Below are positions 22,673-33,819 of a stretch of DNA of 64,000 bases, one piece after another (the first letter of the stretch is position 1; every line of letters begins with the position of its first letter). This stretch comes from Hevea brasiliensis (taxonomy: Eukaryota; Streptophyta; Magnoliopsida; Malpighiales; Euphorbiaceae), in NCBI RefSeq assembly GCF_030052815.1, contig NC_079502.1, forward strand, positions 36,386,050 to 36,450,049. The letters are read 5' to 3'. A model generated the notes under the pieces. It worked only from the letters and a program-made list of their open reading frames with translations. It was not told the DNA's origin and made no database searches. The translations under genes and the position numbers were made by a program.

Positions 22673-24503
22673 AGGAATGAAAGTGATTAATTAAGGTAGT
22701 TGTGAAAATTTATAATGGAAATTAGGGTTTTGAGGTGTGAAACTTGGATTTAGCTTATGAAATTGTGAAAGACCATTATAAGGGTCAATTAGTGACCATT
22801 TTAGGTAAGTTTACCACAATTTGGACTGAAATATAGCATGGCAAAGTGAATGTGTAGGCTGCCTAAGGACAGCAGCAGAGTGACTGAAATTTCAGTCCAC
22901 TTGGACTGCCATATCTTTGGCTGTGTTGGTCCAATTGGTATTTGGCAAATTGGACATGAAACTAGGCTTATAATGGCACATTTTTGCTGAAGAAACCATG
23001 CCCAAAAGACCAAAGCAAGAGGACCAAAAGTTGGTCCCAATCCGGACACCCTGCAACAGCACCTGCAGAAATGACCAAATGAAACTGTTCATTTGGCCAT
23101 AACTCACTGTAGATATGGTCAATTGACCTGAAAGTTTTACAGAAACAAGTTAAGACATAGACAAACAACTTTCATGAAGAAACTTACCCCAAATTATGGC
23201 CAGAACCTATTCAAACATGCACTCACAATCACTGTTCATGTTACTGTAGATATGGTCAATTCTGCAGTTTGGCAATCCGGCCAGTTGTGGTTTTTGGACC
23301 ATATCTGGAGCTACAAAACTCCAAATGGAGTGATTCAAAAAATGAAATTCAACTAGACAAAATAAGGAAAAACTTTCATGTTTACCATTTCCTCAAATTC
23401 CCACTGCAATAGGGCTTAATAGAACAGTAAAGTTGGGACACAAAAACTGAAAATTCTGCCCTCTTGGTTTTAAGTTTGGAAATGGTATTTGTGACTTATT
23501 CCAACAAGTTTTAAATGCAAAATGTGGTATCTTTGAGAACTTAGGTTCAATAAATTTATTGTGTATGAAAAATTCAACATTTTGGTTGACTAGTAAGGTG
23601 AACAGTAAACAAAATGACACATATTACATAAGTAATACAACTTGAAATATAAAATGTAATTAACACAAATGGATTGTTTAGAGTATAAATGAGATAAAGT
23701 TATCATTAGGATTTACGTCTTTGTTTCAAATAGGATTATAATACCTTGTACAAAAATTGGTACATGAGAGGTAATAATGTGAATACTAATTCATATAAAT
23801 ATTGTAACGATTAGATGAATCACATGGATGTGTAAATGGGTTAATTGCTCTCATCATGAGAGAAATGGAAATATTTCGATGTATAAATGGTACATGAAAA
23901 TCGATTGATGTAAATTACAATTAACGTGAATGGTATGATGAATGCATAAATTATATAAAAATGAGATTTGAAGATTTATGCTTCTACTATAAATAAAATT
24001 AAAATACTATGAACGATAATTGGAACATAAAATGAAATAATAAAACTTATGAACATTTAATGATATTATGTGCCCTTGTATTGCCTAGACATGTGTGTCG
24101 GATTGGATAGTTTGGCATGCCAATAGGGTATTGTTTTAGCAGTACTGCGAAAGGCTTTATGCCTGTATTCATGGCTTTATGCCCGTATTCATGGCTTTTA
24201 TGCCCGTATTCATGGCTTTTATGCTCGATTATGTGATATCATGGCTTTTTAGCCATACTGACTGCATACATGGTTGACGTTCTGCGTCCCATGGTATGAC
24301 AGCCCGAGGCACCGCGGTGTCCAGTGCCAACGACCCGTTATCCAGTCCAGTCGTCTAGTATAGGTTACTTGGGCAACCAAAAGAATGAAAGTGGATAAAG
24401 TTAACGAAATAAATGATTATAACAAGTACAAAACAAGTAAAACATCGATACATTTGATGCACATTTATTTCTGTTATTTCTTTCTATTTTATTTTTTGCA
24501 CCA

Positions 24504-24540
24504 CTAAGCTTTATGCTTACCGCGTCGCTTTTGCAACGCG
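24504..24540 (+). other. Paired hairpin, bigLTR LTR 3
   Basis: Same two stem-loops as at 16731-16767, but GCTTAC replaces GCTTAG, losing the closing pair of the first stem. Confidence 0.55.
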
Positions 24541-25133
24541 TAGGTACTGAAGATTTGGACAGAGGGCTCAGTAGACCACAGATTGAGTAAGGCCGTTCAC
24601 AGTTCTGCATAGTGTCTGTGTCACCTCACCGTCTGCAGTGCATTGGTAGGACACTATGTGTCATTTTGGCATTCTGTATTAAATTTTGATTTTCTCATAT
24701 GTAATTAAACTTGTGTAATGTATTTTGATGTTCATGTAAATAATGAGAATTGTGTTTCTAAACGGAAAAGTGAATGTGTATCTGTAATTTATATATGATT
24801 ATCGCATGTGATGAATGATTGAGAAATGAATGGTTGAAAAATGTTGAGATTTTGATAAATGGAATTGAGATGATTGAATATGAATATAGAAAGTGTTTTT
24901 CACAGGTTCCGAAGAACGGTTTTTTTCCATTTTTAGCAGATTCTCACGATTTTCTTTAAAATTTTCGGAACCTCAAATAAATAAAAATTTCGATAAATAG
25001 CTTAAAATGAATTATATTTCACAAGTTATATTCAAAATTATGATAAAAATTAATTAAGATAAAATAGAGTGCTCCGGCACACTGAGTGGCATTGCTTGCT
25101 CGGCTACACTGTAGTCGGGTAAGGGGTGTCACA

Positions 25134-25488
25134 TTTAGTGGTATTAGAGCACGGTTTAGGCATTTCTGGGCCTAGATTGAGTCCATACCATGCATTGCAT
25201 TTGTAAGAGTCGAGGTGACACTATTGCAGATCTGTATTTCCTGTTTATTTTAGGTTAAGATATGGAATAAGAGAGTGAAGAGACAATGAGATAGCGAATG
25301 GAGATGAGAAGGAGACTGTATTTAAGATGAAAAAGGATGAGTACATAACTGTTTGAGGATAGGATTGAGACTAAGGAGAAAGTGAAGTAGGATAACACGA
25401 AAAGGTGAAGAAATAAAGAGGAAGTAGCTCCTTGGCTATTTACATTGGGTAGATTTCGAGGACGAAATTTAAATTAGAGGGGAAGAGT
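25134..25488 (+). other. bigLTR internal region 3 (355 bp, non-coding)
   Basis: The PBS at 25139-25150 reads TGGTATTAGAGC, one change (C to T) from the other two copies. PPT AGAGGGGAAGAG at 25476-25487. Confidence 0.9.
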
Positions 25489-26513
25489 TGTAACACCCTC
25501 AGAGCAACTCCGCATACCATCGTCTGACCTGTCGGTCCGGGACAGCTAGAACTTCTGGAAAAAAAATATTTAAACTAAAGTGAGGGACCATAATTAACTC
25601 AAATATTACTAAGAAAAATTTAGTAAAAATTTTAGAAATAAAATACAACCAAGTCAAATGAGCCGGTGCCCAAGCGATGGGTAATCAGAGGTAAATTGCG
25701 GTTCTCGCAACGAGGAGACCTAGACCCGGAGAAAAATTCATAAAATAATTTTTGGGACACCAGAGAAGGGTCATTGAGGTTCCTATGGCATTAGAATGCC
25801 AAGAAAATATTTAGAAAAATTTTTCAATCGATGCACAATTTTGACCCGTTAAGCCAAACGGAGGGCATTTTGGTCATTTCGCCTTCAGAGACGATTTTTG
25901 GCCGACTTGTCCAGTTGAGTAAATAATTATTATGACATAAAATATGAATTAATGTTGATGAAAAATTAATTTGAAGTTAGTAGAAGAGAAAAGAAAAGAA
26001 AATACAATAAAATGCCAATTATGACATATTATGAGGTCATTTAAAATTGTCCACCAATCACAATTAAGTAACCATTTGACTAATTAATAAAAGAGATAAA
26101 TAAAGACCAAGGAAGACCAAAAACAAGCAGCCATCTTCTTCTTCAAAACGTGATCCTCTCCTCCATAACCCTCCATGGAAGTTTTCTTTAATTACTTCCA
26201 TTTTCCCATGAATTTGCACTATAAAACCCTAAGTCCCTTCACTAAAAACTTGTCTCTACCTCTTGCGAAGTGTTTGGCAGCCTAGAAAGGGAAAGAAAGT
26301 GAAGATTAACTTGGGAAAATTCTGCCCTACAAGAGGTTAGTGCACATATATACTTAAAACTCTTTAATCCCATGCTAGAGACTTGAAACAAGTATGAATT
26401 TGTAACTTAAATGAATAGAAGTTATGTGTATGTCCACCATGATTTTTGGCAGCCCTAAAGAAGGAACATGATTAAGTGTCTTGATGGACTTAGAGTGAAC
26501 TAGAGAGTATGTT

Positions 26514-26516
<3 letters not shown>

Positions 26517-26578
<62 letters not shown>
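26517..26578. repeat. (AT)n microsatellite, 62 bp, LTR 4
   Basis: Uninterrupted AT dinucleotide run. Confidence 0.95.
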
Positions 26579-26581
<3 letters not shown>

Positions 26582-28412
26582 AGGAATGAAAGTGATTAAT
26601 TATGGTAGTTGTGAAAATTTATAATGGAAATTAGGGTTTTGAGGTGTGAAACTTGGATTTAGCTTATGAAATTGTGAAAGACCATTATAAGGGTCAATTA
26701 GTGACCATTTTAGGTAAGTTTACCACAATTTGGACTGAAATATAGCATGGCAAAGTGAATGTGTAGGCTGCCTAAGGACAGCAGCAGAGTGACTGAAATT
26801 TCAGTCCACTTGGACTGCCATATCTTTGGCTGTGTTGGTCCAATTGGTATTTGGCAAATTGGACATGAAACTAGGCTTATAATGGCACATTTTTGCTGAA
26901 GAAACCATGCCCAAAAGACCAAAGCAAGAGGACCAAAAGTTGGTCCCAATCCGGACACCCTGCAACAGCACCTGCAGAAATGACCAAATGAAACTGTTCA
27001 TTTGGCCATAACTCACTGTAGATATGGTCAATTGACCTGAAAGTTTTACAGAAACAAGTTAAGACATAGACAAACAACTTTCATGAAGAAACTTACCCCA
27101 AATTATGGCCAGAACCTATTCAAACATGCACTCACAATCACTGTTCATGTTATTGTAGATATGGTCAATTCTGCAGTTTGGCAATCCGGCCAGTTGTGGT
27201 TTTTGGACCATATCTGGAGATACAAAACTCCAAATGGAGTGATTCAAAAAATGAAATTCAACTAGACAAAATAAGGAACAACTTTCATGTTTACCATTTC
27301 CTCAAATTCCCACTGCAATAGGGCTTAATGGAACAGTAAAGTTGGGACACAAAAACTGAAAATTCTGCCCTCTTGGTTTTAAGTTTGGAAATGGTATTTG
27401 TGACTTATTCCAACAAGTTTTAAATGCAAAATGTGGTATCTTTGAAAACTTAGGTTCAATAAATTTATTGTGTATGAAAAAGTCAACATTTTGGTTGACT
27501 AGTAAGGTGAATAGTAAACAAAATGACACATATTATATAAGTAATACAACTTGAAATATAAAATGTAATTAACACAAATGGATTGTTTAGAGTATAAATG
27601 AGATAAAGTTATCATTAGGATTTACGTCTTTGTTTCAAATAGGATTATAATACCTTGTACAAAAATTGGTACATGAGAGGTAATAATGTGAATACTAATT
27701 CATATAAATATTGTAACGATTAGATGAATCACATGGATGTGTAAATGGGTTAATTGCTCTCATCATGAGAGAAATGGAAATATTTCGATGTACAAATGGT
27801 ACATGAAAATCGATTGATGTAAATTACAATTAACGTGAATGGTATGATGAATGCATAAATTATATAAAAATGAGATTTAAAGATTTATGCTTCTACTATA
27901 AATAAAATTAAAATACTATGAACGATAATTGGAACATAAAATGAAATAATAAAACTTATGAACATTTAATGATATTATGTGCCCTTGTATTGCCTAGACA
28001 TGTGTGTCGGATTGGATAGTTTGGCATGCCAATAGGGTATTGTTTTAGCAGTACTACGAAAGGCTTTATGCCTGTGTTCATGGCTTTATGCCCGTATTCA
28101 TGGCTTTTATGCCCATATTCATGGCTTTTATGCCCGATTATGTGATATCATGGCTTTTTAGCCATACTGACTGCATACATGATTGACGTTCTGCGTCCCA
28201 TGGTATGACGGCCCGAGGCACCGCGGTGTCCAGTGCCAACGACCCGTTATCCAGTCCAGTCGTCTAGTATAGGTTACTTGGGCAACCAAAAGAATGAAAG
28301 TGGATAAAGTTAACGAAATAAATGATTATAACAAGTACAAAACAAGTAAAACATCGATACATTTGATGCACATTTATTTCTGTTATTTCTTTCTATTTTA
28401 TTATTTGCACCA

Positions 28413-28449
28413 CTAAGCTTTATGCTTAGCGCGTCGCTTTTGCAACGCG
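28413..28449 (+). other. Paired hairpin, bigLTR LTR 4
   Basis: Same two stem-loops as at 16731-16767, fully paired in the first stem. Confidence 0.6.
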
Positions 28450-29045
28450 TAGGTACTGAAGATTTGGATAGAGGGCTCAGTAGACCACAGATTGAGTAAG
28501 GCCGTTCACAGTTCTGCATAGTGTCTGTGTCACCTCACCGTCTTCAGTGCATTGGTAGGACACTAGGTGTCATTTTGGCATTCTGTATTAAATTTTGATT
28601 TTCTCATATGTAATTAAACTTGTGTAATGTATTTTGATGTTCATGTAAATAATGAGAATTGTGTTTGTAAATGGAAAAGTGAATGTGTATCTGTAATTTA
28701 TATATGATTATCACATGTGATGAATGATTGAGAAATGAATGGTTGAAAAATGTTGAGATTTTGATAAATGGAATTGAGATGATTGAATATGAATATAGAA
28801 AGTGTTTTTCACAGGTTCTGAAGAACGGTTTTTTTCCATTTTTAGCCGGTATTCTGCCGGATTTTCTTTAAAATTTTCGGAACCTCAAATAAATAAAAAT
28901 TTCGATAAATGGCTTAAAATGAATTATATTTGACAAGTTATATTCAAAATTATGATAAAAACTAATTAAGATAAAATAGAGTGCTCCGGCACACTGAGTG
29001 GCATTGCCTGCTCGGCTACACTGTTGTCGGGTAAGGGGTGTCACA

Positions 29046-29173
29046 GTAGCCATGCAAAAAAAAAACCATCAGCTGAAAATCCAGCTGATCCATTCTCTAA
29101 GCCTATGTCACAGACTCAGTTAGACCGACATCTTGAGAAGATAGGTCTAAGATATTGTAATGAATGGCTCTAG
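29046..29173 (+). pseudogene. pol: Copia-A1 RNase H, C-terminal end
   Basis: This is the continuation of the RNase H cut at 13824. It starts with the repeated GTAGC and matches Copia-A2 at 46221-46346 (ENPADPFTKPMSQTQLDRHLEKIGL...NEWL and a TAG stop). A run of nine to ten A residues at 29056-29065 replaces CAGAAAATAG of Copia-A2 and breaks the frame. The 14 nt after the stop lead into the weak polypurine tract TGTGGGAGA before the 3' LTR. Confidence 0.88.
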
Positions 29174-29187
29174 TGCTTGTGGGAGAT

Positions 29188-31283
29188 TGTTAGTAGTATG
29201 CCCTAGGGCATATCATTTAGTATGTATCTTGTACATATTTTTATTAATAAAAGGCATTTCCACTTTTTCGTTTACATAATATATTTATGTGTAATAGAAA
29301 AGGTCCATTGATATTTTGTTAGAAATATTATTCTTAAGTTGTTAAGAATATGAGTGACAATATTTCTAGCACGAAGTATCATAAATAGGTTCACAATCGA
29401 GGATACTTCATAATAAGGACATGACTTATCCAGAAAGATTGTATTCATGTTTGTTCCCAAGTTATTTATATGAGATATAAATAAGATGGAATGGTGAGTC
29501 TCATGCCATATAACAAACATGATAGGCACTTATAAATGATAAGTAGGCCGAACCAGTGACACTTATGACAAGCACATGGAGCTTACTCTTGTCAATGTTT
29601 TGTCATAAATCATATCAGTGCATATAATCTTTAGACCTGAGATAGCACAGTTATCTTGTATATAGGTAGTTTGAGTTTGATACTGCTTTCATACTTGTAC
29701 TATGTATGGGCATATAGGCATGTGTTGGCTCCTACTAGTTATATATGGAGGTAGGTGTTGATCAAGATGGAATCTGTTTCCCTAAGTAAATAGAGATAAA
29801 ATCCTATGTTCATTTAATTGTTCTTGATGTTTCAAGTTCCTGGCCAGGACAGATAAATTTACTCAGAAAAGAGTTTCTGATGAGAAAATCCTTTTAATCA
29901 AGAACTGGAATTAAAAGAGAACATAATATTCATAGTAAATGGAGTTTAACATAAACCATGACTCCAGCTTGAGTTGAGATTTTATAACAGAGAGATTCTA
30001 GTGCATGGTAACATATGATTATAGGTTCATTTAAGGTAAACCTTATTACTAATTGGGTGGCCATGGCATGCTATGCTAGGTGTTAACCATGGTCTTTGAG
30101 GTTCATAAAATGATTTAGAGAAATCATTTATGGTAAGAAAGAGTTTTGATGATATTAAGAGTTGATATCATGTCTCATTGCCAATTAGTGATGAGCCTAG
30201 TAAGCCACACACATACACAAGTTATCACCTATTTAAATATGATTTAATTAATTAATTAAAGAGTTTAATTGATTAATTAAATAAGTTTGGTTTGCAATTA
30301 AATTGCAAAGTCCCTAGCATGACTTGAAACCAAATCTAGATTATTGGATGTGTAGTATAAATTAAATTTATATTTAAAGTGTTTAAATATGAATTTAATT
30401 AATAGAGATTAATTAATTAATTTATATTTGATATAAATTAATTAGAAGAAGAAAAATAATTATTTTGGGTTCAAAACTAAAAATTAAGACACAGGGGCAT
30501 TTTGGTCATTTTATAGTGTGACACGTGGCACCATGAGATGGTGACACATGGGATTACACATAAGCTTGCCAAGTATTTTTCTTTTAATCATATAAGATGA
30601 TTAAAATCAAGATTAAATATAGATTTGACACTTGGCACAATGTGATTGGGTCACTTAAACCTAGAGCTAATCAAAGGGTGACATGTGGCAAGGGTTTAAT
30701 GTGTTAACCTAGCTATTTAAGTGTGGTTATGAAAAGAAAAATAACCAGCAGCCACTCCTCTCCTTTGTCACGCCACTTTGAGGCTTTTCATCTATTTTTC
30801 TTCATCTCTCATCAATTCAAAGAGATTAGCCATCAATCTCTTGAATTAAGAACACTAGAAATTGTTTCTAGTGTCCTGTTTACTTCTCTAATCTCTTAAA
30901 AAGCAGAACTTGAATTTCTAATTAATAGAAAAAGCTTTAGAAGCTGTTCAAGGGCTGCCATAGGTGTTCTTGGTGTGGACAAGCTAGAAGAACAACATCT
31001 GGTGTCCTGAAGTCGAATCTCAAAGGCACAGACACGCTGCAGTGCATCAAGAGGTTAGTGTAATCGTTCTTGATTTAATCTAGGGTTTTAAAATTAATCT
31101 GATTAATTTTAAAATCTTAAATGGCAAATACAGATCCAAAAACATATTAAAAGAGTTTTAATATGTTGTTTATCATTGAAATTAAATAGATAAAAATAAA
31201 TCTTGCATGATGCATGTGACCCTAGGTGAAAATTTTTGAATTCAATGGTATAAAATTGTGTTTTTCACGCTTCCGTTCCTTCA
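29188..31283 (+). repeat. 3' LTR of Copia-A1 (2,096 bp)
   Basis: It starts TGTTAGTAGTATGCCC and ends CCGTTCCTTCA, followed by the TSD AGTTA at 31284-31288. It carries the same nested inverted repeats, G-box cluster (first motif TGACACGTGGC at 30519-30529) and TATTTAAG as the 5' LTR. Confidence 0.93.
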
Positions 31284-31821
31284 AGTTAAAGGTACACTGA
31301 AAGGTGAGAGGGTCAGAGTAAGTGAATAGAACAGAAGAGATAGACAGCAGAAGAGAGGTCTGGGTCAGACCAGTTCTTCCTATGCACCAGGTAGGAAGTT
31401 TAAAGGTCCTCCTACTCAAGGTTCTAGTCAGACACAAGATCAGGGCCAGTCCCAGAGGCCCAAATCTCAGTTCACACCTAGGACATGTCAGTGCACACCA
31501 TTAGTGGGCAGCTCTCCAGGGATGGTGTATAAGGGACCAGCCCCAGTAGCCTTTTCAGTGTGTCCACATTGTCATAAGTGGCATAGAGCCTAGTGTTAGC
31601 GAATGACTGGGGGATGCTTTCAGTGTGGGTCTACTGAGCACTAGATAAGAGATTGCCCAAGTAGAACTGTTATAGTTGCTCCAGCACCAGCAGATAGACC
31701 TGCCCCTACAGCATAAAGGGGTAGAAGACTGGGTAAACTTGAGGCAGCTGGTACATCATAGAGGCCAGCATCAAAGTCAGTTGAGAGGCAAGAGATAAGG
31801 GCACCAGCAAGGGCATATGCT
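31284..31821 (+). pseudogene. gag: G1 gag C-terminus with zinc knuckle (several stops)
   Basis: This resumes the Gag cut at 6100. A glutamine/serine/proline-rich linker is followed near 31563 by CPHCHKWHRA and a CCHC knuckle, CFQCGSTEH..RDCPS, with stops inside it (for example TAG within the knuckle near 31643). The layout (two Cys/His clusters) is typical of Tekay-like Gag. It is non-functional. Confidence 0.8.
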
Positions 31822-32517
31822 ATGAGGGCTCAAGAGGAGCAGGATGCTCTGAATGTCATCAGGGGTATGTTCTCTCTCTATGACATACCTGTGCATGCAT
31901 TGGTGGATCCAGGATCCACTTACTTATATATTTGCATTAAGTTACCCATGGAAAGCGAAATTCAAGTAGAGAAAAGTGACCAAGATATTCTAGTCACTAA
32001 CTTACTAGGCCACAGTGTGGTGGTAAATAGAGTGTGCAAAGGTTGCCCATTGAGGATTCAGGGGTATGAGTTCTCGGCAGACCTAATTGAATTTCCCTTC
32101 CACGAGTTTGATGTCATTCTTGGAATGGATTGGCTAGCACATCATCAAGCAATTGTTGATTATAGATTGAAAAGTATTACATTGAAAAGTCCTGATAATA
32201 ATGAGATAACAGCTGTGGGGGAAAGGACAGATTTTCTGCCTAATGTCATCTCAGCCACTTTTGCAAGGAGACTGATCAAGAAGGGCTGTGAAGCCTATCT
32301 GGCACATGTTGTTGATACCAGAAAGGCTGGATCTAGTCTCCATGACATACCCACTGTAAGTGACTTCCCTGATGTGTTCCTTGAAGAATTACCTAGTTTA
32401 CCACCAGAAAGGGAAGTAGAATTTATTATTGAGGTTATGCCGGGTACAGCACCAATCTCAATTGCTCTTTACATGATGGCACCCATTGAATTGAAGGATT
32501 TGAAAATTCAGTTATAG
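31822..32517 (+). pseudogene. pol: G1 protease and start of RT (231 codons)
   Basis: Gypsy aspartic protease: after DALNVIRGMFSLYDIPVHAL the active site reads VDPGST where D-S-G is expected, so the serine after the catalytic Asp is Pro. The protease ends with FDVILGMDWLAHHQAIVDY, a standard C-terminal motif. The linker to RT has the family motif DFPDVFLEELPSLPP. A TAG at 32515 interrupts the RT approach (ELKDLKIQL*). Confidence 0.87.
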
Positions 32518-33339
32518 GAGTTACTGGATAAGGGGTTCATACGCCCTAGTGTGTTACCGTGGGGAGCTCCGGTGCTGTTTGTGAAAAAGAAGGATAGGAC
32601 TTTGAGGTTATGCATTGACTACTGACAGTTAAATAAAGTAACTATGAAGAACAAGTACCCATTGCCCAGAATTGATGATCTGTTTGATCAATTAAAGGGA
32701 GAAGATGTATTTTCCCTGATTGATCTCAGATCATGGCATCATTAGCTAAGAGTAAAGGATGCAGATGTGCCTAAGATTGCATTCAGGACCCAGTATGGAC
32801 ACTATAAATTTCTGGTGATGCCATTTCAATTGATAAATGCACCAGCGGCATTCATGGACCTTATGAACCGCATCTTTCATCCATACTTAGATCGGTTTGT
32901 AGTGGTCTTCATTGATGATATTCTGGTGTATTCCAAGAACAGGGAAGAACATGATGAGCATTTGAGGATTGTTCTATGGACCCTGAGAGAGAAAAAGCTA
33001 TATGTTAAGCTGTCTAAGTGTGACTTTTGGTTGAATGAGATTGCTTTTCTTAGACACATAGTATTAGCTGATGGGATTAGAGTGGATCCCAAGAAAATTA
33101 AAGCAGTAATGGAATGGAAGGCTCCAAAAAATGTAACTGAAGTTAGAAGTTTCTTAGGGCTAGCTGGATATTACGGAAGGTTTGTGAAGGGGTTTTCTTT
33201 GATAGCTACTCCACCGACCAAGTTGCTACATAAGAATGTAAAATTCTATTGGAATGACAAGTGTCAAGCCAGTTTTGAGAAGTTGAAGGCTATGTTGATA
33301 GAGGCACCAGTGTCAACACAGCCAGTATCAAGAAAAGAC
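32518..33339 (+). pseudogene. pol: G1 reverse transcriptase (stops at 32633 and near 32743)
   Basis: The RT continues [22 protein letters not shown] and LRLCIDY, then has a TGA at 32633-32635 in place of an Arg codon (a CGA to TGA type change). A further TAG sits in the 'LIDLRS' block. From 32767 the frame is open: [27 protein letters not shown], then catalytic [11 protein letters not shown] (Asp pair at 32914-32919), [12 protein letters not shown] and the thumb/connection. RT palm motifs are therefore visible but cannot be translated in one piece. Confidence 0.9.
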
Positions 33340-33819
33340 TTCATGATCTATAGTAATGCCTCCCATAATGGGCTAGGGTGTGTTCTGATGCAAGAGGGGA
33401 AAATGGTCACCTATGCTTCCAGGTAGTTAAGGCCACATGAAAAGAACTACCCTACTCATGATTTGGAGTTAGCAGCGATCATATTTGCATTGAAGGCATG
33501 GAGGCATTACTTATATTGTGAAAAGTGCTACATATATACAGACCACAAAAAGTTTGAAATATTTGCCAACCCAGAAGGAGATGTTTGAATGCAGAAGCAA
33601 TGGATTGAGTGCCTGAAGGACTATGATTGTGTGATAGACTATCATCCTAGGAAGGCAAATGTAGTTGCTGATGCCTTGAGTAGAAAGTCCATTGCAGATT
33701 TGAGATGTTTGAATGCCCATTTGTACTTATCTCAAAATGGAGCTATTTTAGCTGAGTTGCAAGTGAACCCATACGTGCTATAGCAGATACAAGATAGGCA
33801 GAAGGTAGATGAGAAACTA
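33340..33819 (+). pseudogene. pol: G1 RNase H
   Basis: The first RNase H motif reads [15 protein letters not shown]. The catalytic Asp (usually YSDASH) is Asn at 33355-33357. A TAG at 33424 follows YASR. The later motifs, [20 protein letters not shown] and YTDHKKFE, carry the Glu and second Asp, and a stop lies near 33586. The C-terminal DYHPRKANVVADALSRKS is well preserved and marks the end of RNase H. Confidence 0.88.

Larger units (their letters stand above)
21597..25133 (+). repeat. bigLTR LTR 3 (3,537 bp)
   Basis: Same landmarks as LTR 1. The first 60 nt match LTR 1 closely. It differs near 24937-24952, where the GCCGGTATTC block is garbled. Confidence 0.93.
13825..29045 (+). mobile_element. 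bigLTR array: LTR-I-LTR-I-LTR-I-LTR of a non-autonomous gypsy-type retroelement
   Basis: Four near-identical LTRs (3,536, 3,526, 3,537 and 3,557 bp) alternate with three internal regions of exactly 355 bp. The whole is flanked by one 5-bp TSD (GTAGC), so the array occupies a single integration site. LTR ends are TGTAACACCC and GGGGTGTCACA. The internal regions hold a PBS and a polypurine tract but no coding domain. By structure this is a LARD/TRIM-like derivative of a Tekay/Del-type gypsy element, unusual in having LTRs ten times longer than its interior. Confidence 0.95.
25489..29045 (+). repeat. bigLTR LTR 4 (3,557 bp)
   Basis: The last LTR of the array, ending GGGGTGTCACA at 29045 and followed by the TSD. 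The first ~60 nt are unlike the other LTRs in a CG/CAG-rich stretch (25499-25545), and the stretch near 25829 is also altered. Confidence 0.93.
6101..31283 (+). mobile_element. Copia-A1: complete Ty1/copia element, itself interrupted by a 15.2-kb LTR array
   Basis: Two LTRs (6101-8211 and 29188-31283), a PBS after the first, gag-pol between them, and a perfect 5-bp TSD (AGTTA) define one insertion into the gag of G1. Without the nested array (13825-29045) the element is about 10.0 kb, matching Copia-A2 (9,986 bp). Domain order is gag, protease, integrase, reverse transcriptase, RNase H, which is the copia order. The two LTRs differ at scattered sites (several in the first 110 nt), so the insertion is not recent. 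Confidence 0.95.

Noticed and set aside
15046..28519. Repeated small ORFs in the bigLTR LTRs (60-116 codons, both strands, for example near 15046, 19020, 22892, 26801, 24401)
   Set aside because: They recur only because the LTRs recur. Lengths and frames change between copies, they lack domains, and they lie in LTR sequence.
13825..29045. The ~3.9-kb periodicity as a satellite or centromeric repeat
   Set aside because: Units have LTR termini, PBS and PPT, and the whole has a single TSD, so this is a retroelement array and not a satellite.
29056..29065. Poly-A run as the tail of a retroposed transcript
   Set aside because: The flanks are continuous Copia-A RNase H sequence and Copia-A2 has a similar A-rich word here. 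It is a local homopolymer change.
31322..31504. 60-codon ORF as a separate small gene
   Set aside because: It is an out-of-frame reading of the G1 gag linker between the capsid and zinc knuckle.
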